Assembly: GCF_029223865.1 (NCBI RefSeq)
Contig: NZ_CP119520.1
Coordinates: 496,001-560,000 of the forward strand
Origin: Telluria mixta
Lineage (GTDB): Bacteria; Pseudomonadota; Gammaproteobacteria; Burkholderiales; Burkholderiaceae_D
Direction: 5' to 3'
DNA length: 64,000 nt
Below, one piece after another: positions 1 through 8,194 of the stretch. The position numbers were made by a program, and so were the translations under genes. The notes beneath the pieces are model-generated. The model ran no database searches, was not told the DNA's origin, and saw nothing but the letters and a program-made list of their open reading frames with translations. Every line of letters starts with the position of its first letter. The first letter of the stretch is position 1.

Positions 1-120
1 GACCCGCAGCAGCAGGGCCGCGGCCGCCAGCAGGGCCGCGACCAGGACAACGAGCCCGGCCGTGGTCTGGCCGAGGCCGGCAACCCCGCGTCCGTGTTCA
101 ATCTCGGCCGCGACTCGTAA
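1..120 (+). CDS. 3' end of an upstream gene, probably flagellar hook-length control protein (fliK/lafE-like)
   Basis: An open frame enters from the window edge and stops with TAA at 118-120. The 39 visible residues are rich in Gln, Gly and Arg and end in FNLGRDS. They carry no diagnostic domain. The assignment rests on context: in lateral flagellar clusters the gene directly before fliL (lafF) is the hook-length control gene lafE/fliK, and FliK tails are often Gln-rich. fliL begins 37 bases later. The rest of the gene lies outside the window, so this is a positional inference. Confidence 0.5.
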   Translation, partial: DPQQQGRGRQQGRDQDNEPGRGLAEAGNPASVFNLGRDS

Positions 121-157
121 GCACACGAATTGATAGCGCCTCGGCGCAAGTACCAAC

Positions 158-628
158 ATGAGCAAAATGAAAATGATTATTGCCATCGCCGGCGCCGTGA
201 TCGTGAGCGCGGCCGGTGCGGGTGGCGCGGTCTGGTGGTTCATGCCCAAGCCCGCGGCAGCCGCCGGTGCGGCGAAAAAAGTGGAAGCGGAAAAGGCCAA
301 GGAAGGCAAGCCGGTCAAGTACGTGACGCTGGACAAGGTCATCGTGATGCTGCGCCGCGGCCCGGAAGACAGCGACACGCATTACCTGTCGACCGACCTG
401 GTGCTGTCGACCGAAGTGGCGAAGGAAAAGGAAACGAAGGAAAACCTGCCGCTGCTGCGCAGCCTGGCGGTGCGTACCCTGTCGGCCTACACGATGAAGG
501 AAGCGGCCGGCATGACGGTGGAACAGTACGCGGAAGAACTGAACAAATCCTTCGACGCCAATTATGAGCACGAACACACGGAAAAACCGTTCGTGCAAGT
601 CATGATCGGCAAGCTGATCATCGAATAA
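158..628 (+). CDS. fliL: flagellar basal body-associated protein FliL (LafF-like)
   Basis: A 156-residue inner-membrane protein that sits around the motor stators and supports torque under load. Residues 5-29 form one hydrophobic segment (IIAIAGAVIVSAAGAGGAVWW), followed by an Ala/Lys-rich linker and a periplasmic FliL domain (YVTLDKVIVML, then a C-terminal FVQVMIGKLIIE). Length matches the family (E. coli FliL 154). The ATG at 158 puts the membrane segment at the N-terminus as expected; an overlapping ORF in another frame is a shadow. It lies 14 bases before fliA, in the lafF-lafS order of lateral systems. An assignment to a polar-type fliL cannot be excluded from this gene alone. Confidence 0.9.
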   Translation: MSKMKMIIAIAGAVIVSAAGAGGAVWWFMPKPAAAAGAAKKVEAEKAKEGKPVKYVTLDKVIVMLRRGPEDSDTHYLSTDLVLSTEVAKEKETKENLPLLRSLAVRTLSAYTMKEAAGMTVEQYAEELNKSFDANYEHEHTEKPFVQVMIGKLIIE

Positions 629-642
629 CCATCGGGGACAAC

Positions 643-1383
643 GTGGGTTACATGACCGACTACGCCGACAGCTACGCCAACAGCGAATACGCCGACGCCG
701 CCATCCACGCGGCCATGAGCGCGGCCGAAGAGCAGAAACACCTCGTCGCGTACGCGCCGCTGGTCAAGCGCATCGCGCGCCAGCTCACGTCGCAGGTGTC
801 GGGCGCGATGGGACGCGAGGACATGGAGCAGATCGGGTTGATGGGCCTGCTCGAAGCGCTGCGCCGCTACGGCACCCCGGATACCGGCTTCGCCAGTTAC
901 GCATCGCTGCGCGTGCGCGGCGCGATCCTCGACGAACTGCGCCGCCAGGACTGGCGTCCCCGCGCCGTGCGCCAGGACAGCCACAAGATGCGCGACGCCG
1001 TGCGCGCCCTCACCCGCAAGCTCGGCCGTGAGCCGAACGACAAGGAAGCGGCGGACGCGCTCGGCATCAGCCAGGAAGACTGGCGCCAGTTCCTGCTGGA
1101 CGACGTCGCCGAGGAGCTGCTCAGCTTCGACGACGTGTTGCAGGAAGCGACCGAGCGCGCCCACAACGCGCCCGGCCCGGAAGAACAGTTCATGGTGCGC
1201 CGCAGCCTGGAGCAGGCGCTGGGCGCCCTGAACGAGCGCGAGCAGCGCGTGATCCAGATGATTTATGAATTCGAGCTCAGCTACAAGGAAATCGCGGCCG
1301 TGCTCGACCTGTCCGACGCCCGCGTGTGCCAGCTCAACAAGAGTGCGCTGGCCAAGATGAAGGCGGCGCTGGCCCAGGCCTGA
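643..1383 (+). CDS. fliA: flagellar sigma factor, sigma-28 family (FliA / LafS)
   Basis: A 246-residue RNA polymerase sigma factor for late flagellar genes. Region 2 is seen around residues 40-105 (LVKRIARQL, REDMEQIGLMGLLEALRRY, FASYASLRVRGAILDELR). Region 3 covers roughly 115-160 (LTRKLGREPNDKEAADALGI). Region 4, with its helix-turn-helix, is at the C-terminus (LNEREQRVIQMIYEFELSYKEIAAVLDLSDARVCQLNK). The GTG at 643 is preceded by ATCGGGGA at 631-638; an ATG at 652 is possible but more distant from that site. The gene sits between fliL and motA, the lafS position of lateral systems. Its anti-sigma factor gene flgM lies about 2 kb downstream in the same unit. Confidence 0.93.
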   Translation: MGYMTDYADSYANSEYADAAIHAAMSAAEEQKHLVAYAPLVKRIARQLTSQVSGAMGREDMEQIGLMGLLEALRRYGTPDTGFASYASLRVRGAILDELRRQDWRPRAVRQDSHKMRDAVRALTRKLGREPNDKEAADALGISQEDWRQFLLDDVAEELLSFDDVLQEATERAHNAPGPEEQFMVRRSLEQALGALNEREQRVIQMIYEFELSYKEIAAVLDLSDARVCQLNKSALAKMKAALAQA

Positions 1384-1412
1384 ACGACCCGACAAGAAAG
1401 GTAATAACAATC

Positions 1413-2300
1413 ATGCAAATCCTTGGCATCCTCATCGTGCTTGGCGCCGTGTTCGGCGGCTACCTGATGATGGGCGGCACGGCGCTGGCCATCTGGCAGC
1501 CGAACGAACTGATCGTCATCTGCGGCGCCGCCCTTGGCGCCCTCGTGCTCGCCAATCCGAAACACGTGCTGGTCGAGATGCTCGGCCAGATGAAGAAGAT
1601 CGTGGGCAAGCACAAGCACGACTCCGAATTCCAGCGCCAGCTCCTGCTGCTGATGTACGAACTGCTGCAGACGGCGGCCGGCGGCCTGAAGGCGCTCGAC
1701 GCCCACGTCGAGGCACCGAAGGACAGCCCGATGTTCCAGCGCTATCCGCTGATCCTGGAAGAGCCGAAGCTGCTGGCGTTCATCGTCGACAACTTCCGCC
1801 TGATGGCGATGGGCAAGATCAACGCCCACGAACTGGAAGGCGTGCTCGAGCAGGAACTCGAAGCCATCCACGAGGAACTGACCCAGCCGTCCAAGTCGCT
1901 GCACAAGGTGGCCGAAGGCATGCCGGGCTTCGGCATCCTGGCCGCCGTGCTGGGCATCGTGATCACGATGAACTCCGTCGGCGAAGGCGCCGACACGGCC
2001 GAGATCGCGGAACACATCGGTGCCGCGATGGTCGGTACGTTCATCGGTATCTTCTTCTGCTACGGCGTGCTCGATCCGATCTCCGGCATGATGAAGCAGC
2101 TGGTCAATTCCGAAGCGTCGACGATGGAAACCGTGAAGGTCGTGCTGTGCACCCACGTGGCCGGCAAGCCGCCCCTGCTGGCGATCGACGCGGGCCGCCG
2201 CCTGATCCAGCTGAACACCAAGCCCAGCTTCGCCCAGCTCGAAGCGTGGATCAATGCGATGGCCGACGGCGAGGAAGCCGGCGCCAAGCGCAAGGCCTGA
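1413..2300 (+). CDS. motA: flagellar motor stator protein MotA (LafT-like)
   Basis: A 295-residue inner-membrane stator subunit, the same length as E. coli MotA. There are two hydrophobic segments near the N-terminus (ILGILIVLGAVFGGYLMM and LIVICGAALGALVLA), a large cytoplasmic loop (about residues 55-165) and two more segments (GFGILAAVLGIVITM and AAMVGTFIGIFFCYGVL). The MPGFG motif contains the conserved proline near the channel. I use the ATG at 1413 because it starts directly at the first membrane segment; the longer frame from 1326 overlaps fliA. With MotB it forms the ion channel that drives rotation. The 'KHKHDSEFQRQLLLLMYELLQ' loop is of the proton-type MotA class, but ion choice cannot be proven here. 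Confidence 0.95.
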   Translation: MQILGILIVLGAVFGGYLMMGGTALAIWQPNELIVICGAALGALVLANPKHVLVEMLGQMKKIVGKHKHDSEFQRQLLLLMYELLQTAAGGLKALDAHVEAPKDSPMFQRYPLILEEPKLLAFIVDNFRLMAMGKINAHELEGVLEQELEAIHEELTQPSKSLHKVAEGMPGFGILAAVLGIVITMNSVGEGADTAEIAEHIGAAMVGTFIGIFFCYGVLDPISGMMKQLVNSEASTMETVKVVLCTHVAGKPPLLAIDAGRRLIQLNTKPSFAQLEAWINAMADGEEAGAKRKA

Positions 2301-2313
2301 TCCGGAGTCATAA

Positions 2314-3285
2314 GTGCAAGCTACCAAGAAAGGCGGCGCCGACAAGCACCACGATGCGACCATCGTCAAGCGTGGCGGCGGCAAGCATCACGACGACGAA
2401 CACGGCGGCGCGTGGAAAGTCGCGTTCGCCGACTTCTGCATGGCGCTGATGGCGCTGTTCCTCGTGCTGTGGCTGATCGCATCGCGCGACGCCCAGCAGG
2501 TCAAGAACATCGTGCGCGACAACACGGCCAGCGGCCTGATCGAAGGCACAGGCGGCAAGCCGGAAATCAAGTCGAGCCCGGCCGGCAGCCTGATCGAACG
2601 CTTCCAGCTCCCGAAAAGCAACGGCGGCGCCGAGGGCCCGGGCGCCGGCGCCAAGGCCAATGTGGCGACGGTGCGCACCAAGTACGAATCGCCGTCCGAA
2701 CTGGCCGCGCTGGCGCACCAGCTCCAGCAGATGAGCGTGGACGCCGGCCTCGCATCGAATCTTGCCACCGTGATCACGCCGGACGGCCTGCGCGTCATGT
2801 TGCACGACACCGACCGCCAGGGCATGTTCGTGCGCGGCAGCCCGCTGCCGACCGCCAAGTTCGCAAAACTGTTGCGTGCGATGGCGCCGCTGTTCGAAAA
2901 AATGGAAAATCAGATGTTGATCGTAGGCCATACGGATTCCTTGCAGTACACTAGGGCCGGACCGACCAGCTATTCCAACTGGAGCCTGTCGGTCAACCGC
3001 GCTCTGGCTGCGCGGTCCGAGCTGCTCATCGGCGGCATGCGGGGCGAAAGCATCCTGCAACTGGTCGGCATGGCCGACCGCGCCCCGATCGACGCGGCCC
3101 ATCCGGATGCTTCGGCCAACCGCCGTATCGAACTGTTGATCCTGACCAGCAAACAAGCCGCCGCGATCAAGACCATGTTCGGCACCCCTGCGGATACCGA
3201 ACCCCTGACTTCAGAGGCGTCCACGTCGAAAACGGACGACGCAGCGCTCAAGGACCTGCGCAGCCAGATGGTAAAGAAACCATGA
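2314..3285 (+). CDS. motB: flagellar motor stator protein MotB (LafU-like)
   Basis: A 323-residue stator partner of MotA. A short His/Lys-rich cytoplasmic tail leads into one membrane segment (about residues 36-56, VAFADFCMALMALFLVLWLI) containing Asp40, the expected ion-binding aspartate. The C-terminal half is an OmpA-like peptidoglycan-binding domain (VGHTDS, SLSVNRALAARS, ANRRIELLI, about 205-275). The start is a GTG at 2314 with CCGGAG at 2302-2307. The stop overlaps a possible ATG at 3282, but flgM more likely starts at 3315. The OmpA loop has an insertion-like stretch (LQYTRAGPTSYSNW) also seen in ordinary MotB proteins. Confidence 0.94.
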   Translation: MQATKKGGADKHHDATIVKRGGGKHHDDEHGGAWKVAFADFCMALMALFLVLWLIASRDAQQVKNIVRDNTASGLIEGTGGKPEIKSSPAGSLIERFQLPKSNGGAEGPGAGAKANVATVRTKYESPSELAALAHQLQQMSVDAGLASNLATVITPDGLRVMLHDTDRQGMFVRGSPLPTAKFAKLLRAMAPLFEKMENQMLIVGHTDSLQYTRAGPTSYSNWSLSVNRALAARSELLIGGMRGESILQLVGMADRAPIDAAHPDASANRRIELLILTSKQAAAIKTMFGTPADTEPLTSEASTSKTDDAALKDLRSQMVKKP

Positions 3286-3314
3286 CGATTCAATCGAAAA
3301 CCCGAGGACCACGC

Positions 3315-3599
3315 ATGAAGATTTCCAGTGCCTCCACGCCTTCCGTCTCGATCGCCCCGCAGGTGGGCGGCGCCGCCGCCGCGCCGGCAGCGGCCCCGGT
3401 GAGTGCCCCCGCGGGCACCGATGCACTTGAATCCGCCGTGCTGCAGCCGGCACAGAAAGCGCTTGGCGCCCTGCCCGACTTCGACGCCGCCCGCGTGGCC
3501 GAGCTGCGCGACGCGCTGGCCAAGGGCGAACTGCCGTTCGACGCGGGACGCCTGGCCGGCCTGATCCAGCGCTTCCACGGCAGCGGCAGCAAGGCTTGA
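3315..3599 (+). CDS. flgM: anti-sigma-28 factor FlgM
   Basis: A 94-residue protein with an Ala/Pro-rich, probably disordered N-terminal half and a C-terminal sigma-binding half (ALGALPDFDAARVAELRDALAKGELPFDAGRLAGLIQRF), which has the typical FlgM pattern. I prefer the ATG at 3315, preceded by CGAGGA at 3303-3308, over the ATG at 3282 that overlaps the motB stop. It would hold FliA inactive until the hook-basal body is complete and FlgM is exported. It is followed 4 bases later by flgN. In most bacteria flgM and flgN follow flgA; here they are attached to the fliL-fliA-motAB unit instead. Confidence 0.85.
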   Translation: MKISSASTPSVSIAPQVGGAAAAPAAAPVSAPAGTDALESAVLQPAQKALGALPDFDAARVAELRDALAKGELPFDAGRLAGLIQRFHGSGSKA

Positions 3600-3603
3600 C
3601 ACC

Positions 3604-4032
3604 ATGAGCCGCATGACCCGCGACCAGGCCGTCGGGCGCCTGCTGGACGGCATTGCCGCCGACATGGCCGCCTGCGGCACGATCCGCGACCTGCTGGAAC
3701 GCCAGTTCCAGGCCGCCATGCGCCACCGCGGCACGGAACTCACGACGCTTGCCGAAGAACTCACGCCCGAGCTGGACGCGATGGAACAGCGCCGCCAGCA
3801 ACGCGTCCAGCTCGTGCGCGCCCTGCTGGGCCCGCAGGCGACGATGGACGACCTGTTCGGCAGCCTGCCGGCGCCGCAGCGCACGCGCGGCCAGGCCGAC
3901 TGGGAACAGCTCGAGACACTCGTGCGCGACTGCAAGCAGGCGACGGCGCGCAACGGCAACCTGATGGCTGAACAATTTACGATCATGCAACGCCTGCTGC
4001 ACGGCGAAGACGATACCTATGCGCCACGCTGA
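3604..4032 (+). CDS. flgN: flagellar export chaperone FlgN
   Basis: A 142-residue, mostly helical protein of the FlgN family (E. coli FlgN 138). It would bind FlgK and FlgL in the cytoplasm and deliver them to the flagellar export gate. The sequence is low in hydrophobic segments and rich in Glu, Gln and Arg heptad-like stretches (LTTLAEELTPELDAMEQRRQQRVQLVRALLG), and the C-terminal part has the RDCKQATARNGNLMAEQ pattern typical of FlgN. It starts 4 bases after flgM, and its last 14 bases overlap the start of the muramidase gene. Its clients flgK and flgL lie 8 kb downstream. Confidence 0.85.
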   Translation: MSRMTRDQAVGRLLDGIAADMAACGTIRDLLERQFQAAMRHRGTELTTLAEELTPELDAMEQRRQQRVQLVRALLGPQATMDDLFGSLPAPQRTRGQADWEQLETLVRDCKQATARNGNLMAEQFTIMQRLLHGEDDTYAPR

Positions 4033-4741
4033 ATTCACGACGTCGATTCCCTCGTTGACCCCGACCGCCTCCACGACGCCGACGGCGCCCTTGGGCAATG
4101 GCGGCGGCAAATTCGGCGGCATCTTCAACGACGTGCAGGGCGAAGTCACCGACTTCATCCAGAACGGCGGCGGCGACTTCGCAACGAGCGCGACGCTGAG
4201 CGCCGAAGGCCGCATGTGGGCCGCGCGCAGCCAGGGCGCGACCGCGGCCCTGATGGGCGGCGATACCGACGCGTCGCCCGACCAGCAGGCTTTCCTGGAA
4301 AGCATCGCCCCGTGGGCGAAAGAAGCGGCCGGCAAGCTGGGCGTGGCACCGGAGCTCGTCTCCGCGCACGCCGCACTGGAATCCGGCTGGGGCCAGCGTC
4401 CGCTGCGCAATGCGGACGGCAGTTCATCCTATAACCTGTTCGGCATCAAGGCCGGCGCCAGCTGGAAAGGCGATGTCGCGCAGTCCGCCACGACGGAATA
4501 CGTCGGTGGGGCCGCCATCAAGACGAACGCGAAGTTCCGCGCCTACCCGGACCAGGCCAGTGCCTTCCGCGATTACGCGCAGATGCTGATCGATAACCCG
4601 CGCTTCCGTGGCGCACTCGGCACCGGCAACGACGCCCAGGCCTTCGCGGCCGGCCTCGCCAAGGGCGGCTACGCCACCGATCCCGCTTATGCGGCCAAGC
4701 TGTCGCGCCTGGCCGGCAAACTCCAGGGCATCAGCGGCTGA
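4019..4741 (+). CDS. stand-alone flagellar muramidase (FlgJ C-terminal, glucosaminidase family)
   Basis: A 240-residue protein whose C-terminal 160 residues form a Glucosaminidase/FlgJ-C domain (FLESIAPWAKEAAGKLGVAPELVSAHAALESGWGQ, then SSYNLFGIKA, then FRAYPDQASAFRDYAQMLIDNPRF). The Glu in ALESGWGQ is the expected catalytic acid. The 85 N-terminal residues are Thr/Pro/Gly-rich and do not resemble the FlgJ rod-cap domain. No classical signal peptide is visible, so export through the flagellar apparatus is likely, as for dual-domain FlgJ. It overlaps flgN by 14 bases and converges on flgA with an 11-base overlap. It probably supplies the wall-cutting activity missing from the short FlgJ at 11,579. 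Confidence 0.88.
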   Translation: MRHAEFTTSIPSLTPTASTTPTAPLGNGGGKFGGIFNDVQGEVTDFIQNGGGDFATSATLSAEGRMWAARSQGATAALMGGDTDASPDQQAFLESIAPWAKEAAGKLGVAPELVSAHAALESGWGQRPLRNADGSSSYNLFGIKAGASWKGDVAQSATTEYVGGAAIKTNAKFRAYPDQASAFRDYAQMLIDNPRFRGALGTGNDAQAFAAGLAKGGYATDPAYAAKLSRLAGKLQGISG

Positions 4742-5444
4742 TCGCCATGTCGATCGGCTCAACCGTGCCGGGCCCGGCGACGCGCATGCGCACGACCTGC
4801 CCGCTGCCGGCGTTGCGCACGCGCACGACGGCACCCTTCCCGCCCGCATCCAATGCTTCTCCGGCCATGCTGACTTCGATGCCTTCGCGCCGCGCGACCA
4901 TCATGACGGCGTCGCCGCGCTTCACCAGAACGGGACTGCTGAGCTGCCCGCTGCGCAAAATGTCTCCTGGACGCAACATGCGACGAGACATTTGTCCGAC
5001 CGCGTCGGCCGGATTACTGACCGGATCGGCAATGTTGGAAATATCACGGCGCTCGATCGTGACTTGTGCGTCCGTCAACGCTTCGTTGGCCGCAGCCGGC
5101 GCGGCCGCGATCGCAACCATGGCCGTCACGCGCGCGCGGACGACGTACTCGTACCGCCATCCGGGCGTGTCCGGACAGCGCGCTACGAAGCGCATCCTCT
5201 GGGGAGAACGGGTATCGAGCGGTTCCACGGCCACTTGCTGGCTGCACGGCGGCGCCGGCCGCGCGGTCACGACGGCGATCTCGAATTGCGGTTCGGTCAA
5301 GCCGGACGCGGCCATCTGCCTTTCCAGTTCGGCACGGGCCGCTTGCTCGATTTGCATGGGAATCGACGGCGCTGCCGCTTGCGCGAACGCAGAAAACAGC
5401 ATCAGTGACGAACCGACAAGGGTTGCCTTACAGAAAGCAATCAT
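4731..5444 (-). CDS. flgA: flagellar P-ring assembly chaperone FlgA
   Basis: A 237-residue periplasmic chaperone needed to assemble FlgI into the P ring. The ATG at 5444 gives a good Sec signal peptide (MIAFCKATLVGSSLMLFSAFAQA); the longer frame would need a TTG start and spoil it. The body has the SAF-like C-terminal domain with RSGQLSSPVLVKRGDAVMMV and RVRNAGSGQVVRMRVAGPG, which is diagnostic. It reads divergently from flgB, the classical arrangement, with 71 bases between them. Unlike the usual flgA-flgM-flgN operon, it is alone and converges on the muramidase gene. Confidence 0.92.
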   Translation of the reverse strand: MIAFCKATLVGSSLMLFSAFAQAAAPSIPMQIEQAARAELERQMAASGLTEPQFEIAVVTARPAPPCSQQVAVEPLDTRSPQRMRFVARCPDTPGWRYEYVVRARVTAMVAIAAAPAAANEALTDAQVTIERRDISNIADPVSNPADAVGQMSRRMLRPGDILRSGQLSSPVLVKRGDAVMMVARREGIEVSMAGEALDAGGKGAVVRVRNAGSGQVVRMRVAGPGTVEPIDMAISR

Positions 5445-5515
5445 TAGAGAATAGTGGCTGCGGAAAAATCTGATTCTAACCAATCATCCGAAATTCAACG
5501 ACAGGAGTTCCTGAC

Positions 5516-5875
5516 ATGACGATTAATTTCAAAGACGCACTGGGTGTGCATGCCGACGCGCTGGAATTGCGCGCCGAGCGCACCAAGGTGTTGGCGGCGA
5601 ACATCGCGAACGAGAGCACGCCCGGCTACACCGCACGCGACATTGATTTTGGCGCCATGTTGCAGGATCGTGTCGACGCCGAGAACGGCCAGCTCAGCCT
5701 GAGCGACGACCAGCCGCTGTACCGCGTGCCCTTCCACCCGAGCGCCGACGGCAACACCGTCGAGATCGGCGTCGAGCAAGCCGCATTCGGCCAGAACTCT
5801 TCCGATTTCAATACCAGCCTCACCTTCATCAACATGCAGTTGCGTGGTCTGGCAAAAGCCATCAACGGTCAATAA
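5516..5875 (+). CDS. flgB: flagellar proximal rod protein FlgB
   Basis: A 119-residue rod protein. The N-terminal flagellar rod motif reads LELRAERTKVLAANIANEST, followed by PGYTARDIDFGAML. The C-terminus (NTSLTFINMQLRGLAKAINGQ) forms the paired coiled-coil. It is a little shorter than E. coli FlgB (138). The ATG at 5516 is preceded by ACAGGAG at 5501-5507. It is the first gene of the flgBCDEFGHIJKL run and shares a 71-base divergent regulatory gap with flgA, in which I could not recognise a convincing sigma-54 or sigma-28 promoter by eye. Confidence 0.95.
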   Translation: MTINFKDALGVHADALELRAERTKVLAANIANESTPGYTARDIDFGAMLQDRVDAENGQLSLSDDQPLYRVPFHPSADGNTVEIGVEQAAFGQNSSDFNTSLTFINMQLRGLAKAINGQ

Positions 5876-5885
5876 CAGGTCAACA

Positions 5886-6290
5886 ATGGGCTTCAAGGAC
5901 ATTTCCCAGATCGCCGGTTCGGCGATGGCGGCGCAATCGGTGCGCCTGAACACGATTGCCAGCAACCTGGCCAACGCCGACGTCGCGGCCGGCTCCGAAG
6001 CGGAAGCGTACCGCGCCCGCAAGCCGGTCTTCGCGGCCGTCATGGGCAATAACGCCAGCGCGGGCGTGCAGGTGCTCGACGTGGTCGAGAGCGCGGAGCC
6101 GCTGCGCCGCGTGCACGAACCGGGCAATCCGAAGGCCGATGCCGACGGCATGGTCTATTACACGAACGTCAACGAAGTGTCCGAGATGGCCGACATGATG
6201 TCCGCCAGCCGCGCCTTCGAAACCAACGTCGAAGTCCTCGGCCGCATCAAATCCATGCAGCAGTCGCTGCTCAAGCTCGGAGAATCCTGA
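5886..6290 (+). CDS. flgC: flagellar proximal rod protein FlgC
   Basis: A 134-residue rod protein, the same length as E. coli FlgC. The ATG at 5886 gives MGFKDISQIAGSAMAAQSVRLNTIASNLANAD, the standard rod-protein N-terminus. The C-terminus (EMADMMSASRAFETNVEVLGRIKSMQQ) is the conserved FlgC end. A longer frame from 5844 overlaps flgB and is not used. It follows flgB by 10 bases and precedes flgD by 2 bases, so the three are almost certainly co-transcribed and translationally close. Confidence 0.95.
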   Translation: MGFKDISQIAGSAMAAQSVRLNTIASNLANADVAAGSEAEAYRARKPVFAAVMGNNASAGVQVLDVVESAEPLRRVHEPGNPKADADGMVYYTNVNEVSEMADMMSASRAFETNVEVLGRIKSMQQSLLKLGES

Positions 6291-6292
6291 AC

Positions 6293-6958
6293 ATGGTGAC
6301 GACCACCAACACCACCAACACCCAGTTCGGCGGCACGACGGGCACGGGCAGCAACAAGATCGCAACCCAGGCACCGACCGAGGCCAACAAGGACATGTTC
6401 ACCAAGCTGCTGGTGGCGCAGATCCAGAACCAGGACCCGCTGTCGCCGCAGGATCCGACCCAGTACGTCAACCAGCTGTCGCAGCTGTCGCAGACCGAAG
6501 CGCTGCAGAACCTGTCGCAGACGACCACCGCCAGCGCGAGCGTGCTGCAAAGCCTGCAGACGCTTGCCATGGGCGGCCAGGTAGGTTCCGACGTGACCGT
6601 GGCGACGGACACCGTCAAGCTCGACGGCAGCAAGCTGAACGGCACCGTGCAACTGAACGGTCTATCCGCCGGTACGAGCCTGATCCTGACCGGCGTCGAC
6701 GGCCGCCAGCATGAAGTCGACCTGGGTCCCGGTTCGGGCGCCCAGTCGTTCACCATCGATCCGGACGCCCTTGGCCTGGCGCCCGGCACGTACAAGATCC
6801 AGGCCAAGCCGTCGGACGGCAGCTCGCCGACGATCGAAGTGGCGGCGCGCCTGAACAGCGTGCGCGTGAATGGCTCCAGCGTCGTGCTCCAGGTGGCCAA
6901 CATCGGCGAGGTCGCTCCCTCGTCCGTCACGGGTTTCAACGGCAAGACGGGCTCCTGA
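6293..6958 (+). CDS. flgD: flagellar hook assembly (capping) protein FlgD
   Basis: A 221-residue hook-cap protein (E. coli 231). The conserved N-terminal motif is present (NKDMFTKLLVAQIQNQDPLSPQDPTQYVNQLSQLSQTEAL, residues about 31-70). The C-terminal half carries the FlgD Ig-like/TUDOR region (LILTGVDGRQHEV and LGLAPGTYKIQAKPSDG). The N-terminus is Thr/Asn-rich. It starts 2 bases after the flgC stop. It would be exported and sit transiently on the growing hook made of FlgE, encoded next. Confidence 0.95.
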   Translation: MVTTTNTTNTQFGGTTGTGSNKIATQAPTEANKDMFTKLLVAQIQNQDPLSPQDPTQYVNQLSQLSQTEALQNLSQTTTASASVLQSLQTLAMGGQVGSDVTVATDTVKLDGSKLNGTVQLNGLSAGTSLILTGVDGRQHEVDLGPGSGAQSFTIDPDALGLAPGTYKIQAKPSDGSSPTIEVAARLNSVRVNGSSVVLQVANIGEVAPSSVTGFNGKTGS

Positions 6959-6999
6959 ACGGCGCCCACCCTCTACCGCAACGCATTTAAGGAATCGAC

Positions 7000-8181
7000 A
7001 TGAGCTTCGACATCGCACTGTCCGGCATCCAGGCCATCAACGAGCAACTGAACACCGTTTCGAACAACATCGCCAACGCGGCCACCTACGGCTTCAAGGG
7101 CAGCCGCGCCAACTTCGCCTCCGTCATGGCCGGCAGCCGCCCCAACGGCGTGGAAATCGGTTCGGTCACGCAGAACATCAGCATGAACGGCAGCACCCAG
7201 ACCACCGGCCGCGGCCTCGACGCCGCCATCGACGGCCGCGGTTTCTTCGTCAGCGTCAACAATCAGGGCACGACGCAGTATTCGCGCGTCGGCATCTTCT
7301 CGACCGACGCGACCGGCATCCTGATCGACAGCAACGGCAACAAGGTGCAGGGCTATGGTCCGTCCAAGAACGGCACGCTGGGTGCGATGGGCGACGTGCA
7401 GATCCCGACCGGCCAGATCCCGGCCGTCGCGACGACCAACATCGCCTACACCGGCAACCTGTCGGCCGACTGGACCGTGCCGACCGTCGCGTTCGACCCG
7501 GCCAAGAACACCTCGTACAACATGGTCAAGCAGTCGATCGTGTACGACTCGCTGGGCACGCAGCACACGCTGTCGCAATACTTCGTCAAGAAGGACGCCA
7601 ACACCGTCAACGCGTTCTATTCGCTGGACGGCGCCGCGCCGGGCACGACGCCCGCCGTGCTGACGTTCGATGCCACCGGCGCGCTGAAGACCACGACCGG
7701 CAACTCGGTCGCCATCGCGGCGGCGGGCGGCGCAGCCGCCGGCAACGTCACCATCGACTACACGGGCACGACCCGTTTCGCCGGCGAAGCCACGACCACC
7801 ACCAACCGCAGCGACGGCTATGCGTCGGGCACGTTCGTGGGCGTGGAACTGGCGCAGGACGGGTCGCTCGTGGCCAAGTACAGCAACGACCAGTCGCAGG
7901 TGGTCGGCACCGTCGCCGTCGCCACCTTCGCCAACGAAGGCGCACTCTCCTCCATCAGCGATACCAGCTGGGTGGCCAACTCCGCGTCCGGCGCCGCCCT
8001 GTACAGCTCTCCGGGCGTGGGCCTGGCCGGCAAGCTGGCGACCGGCGCGCTGGAAGGCTCGAACGTCGACATCACGTCGGAACTGGTCGGCCTGATGACC
8101 TCGCAGCGCAACTACCAGGCCAACTCGAAGGTCCTGACCACCGAGAACCAGATGATGCAGGCCCTCATGCAGGCCCTGTAA
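7000..8181 (+). CDS. flgE: flagellar hook protein FlgE
   Basis: A 393-residue hook subunit (E. coli 402). The N-terminus (MSFDIALSGIQAINEQLNTVSNNIANAATYGFKGSRANF) and the C-terminus (GALEGSNVDITSELVGLMTSQRNYQANSKVLTTENQMMQALMQ) are the conserved D0 coiled-coil parts. The middle is the variable surface-exposed region, rich in Ala, Thr and Gly. The ATG at 7000 is preceded by TTAAGGAAT. A 41-base gap separates it from flgD and 13 bases from flgF. Confidence 0.96.
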   Translation: MSFDIALSGIQAINEQLNTVSNNIANAATYGFKGSRANFASVMAGSRPNGVEIGSVTQNISMNGSTQTTGRGLDAAIDGRGFFVSVNNQGTTQYSRVGIFSTDATGILIDSNGNKVQGYGPSKNGTLGAMGDVQIPTGQIPAVATTNIAYTGNLSADWTVPTVAFDPAKNTSYNMVKQSIVYDSLGTQHTLSQYFVKKDANTVNAFYSLDGAAPGTTPAVLTFDATGALKTTTGNSVAIAAAGGAAAGNVTIDYTGTTRFAGEATTTTNRSDGYASGTFVGVELAQDGSLVAKYSNDQSQVVGTVAVATFANEGALSSISDTSWVANSASGAALYSSPGVGLAGKLATGALEGSNVDITSELVGLMTSQRNYQANSKVLTTENQMMQALMQAL

Positions 8182-8194
8182 GACCTGACGCCCC

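Noticed and set aside
2308..3156. Long antisense ORFs opposite flagellar, infB, typA and yhdP genes, some over 900 codons
   Set aside because: They mirror high-GC coding frames, are rich in Arg/His/Ala, and show no domain or credible start; the genes on the other strand match known families throughout.
3282..3314. ATG at 3282 as the flgM start
   Set aside because: It overlaps the motB stop and adds 11 unusual residues; ATG 3315 has its own upstream CGAGGA and gives the normal FlgM length.
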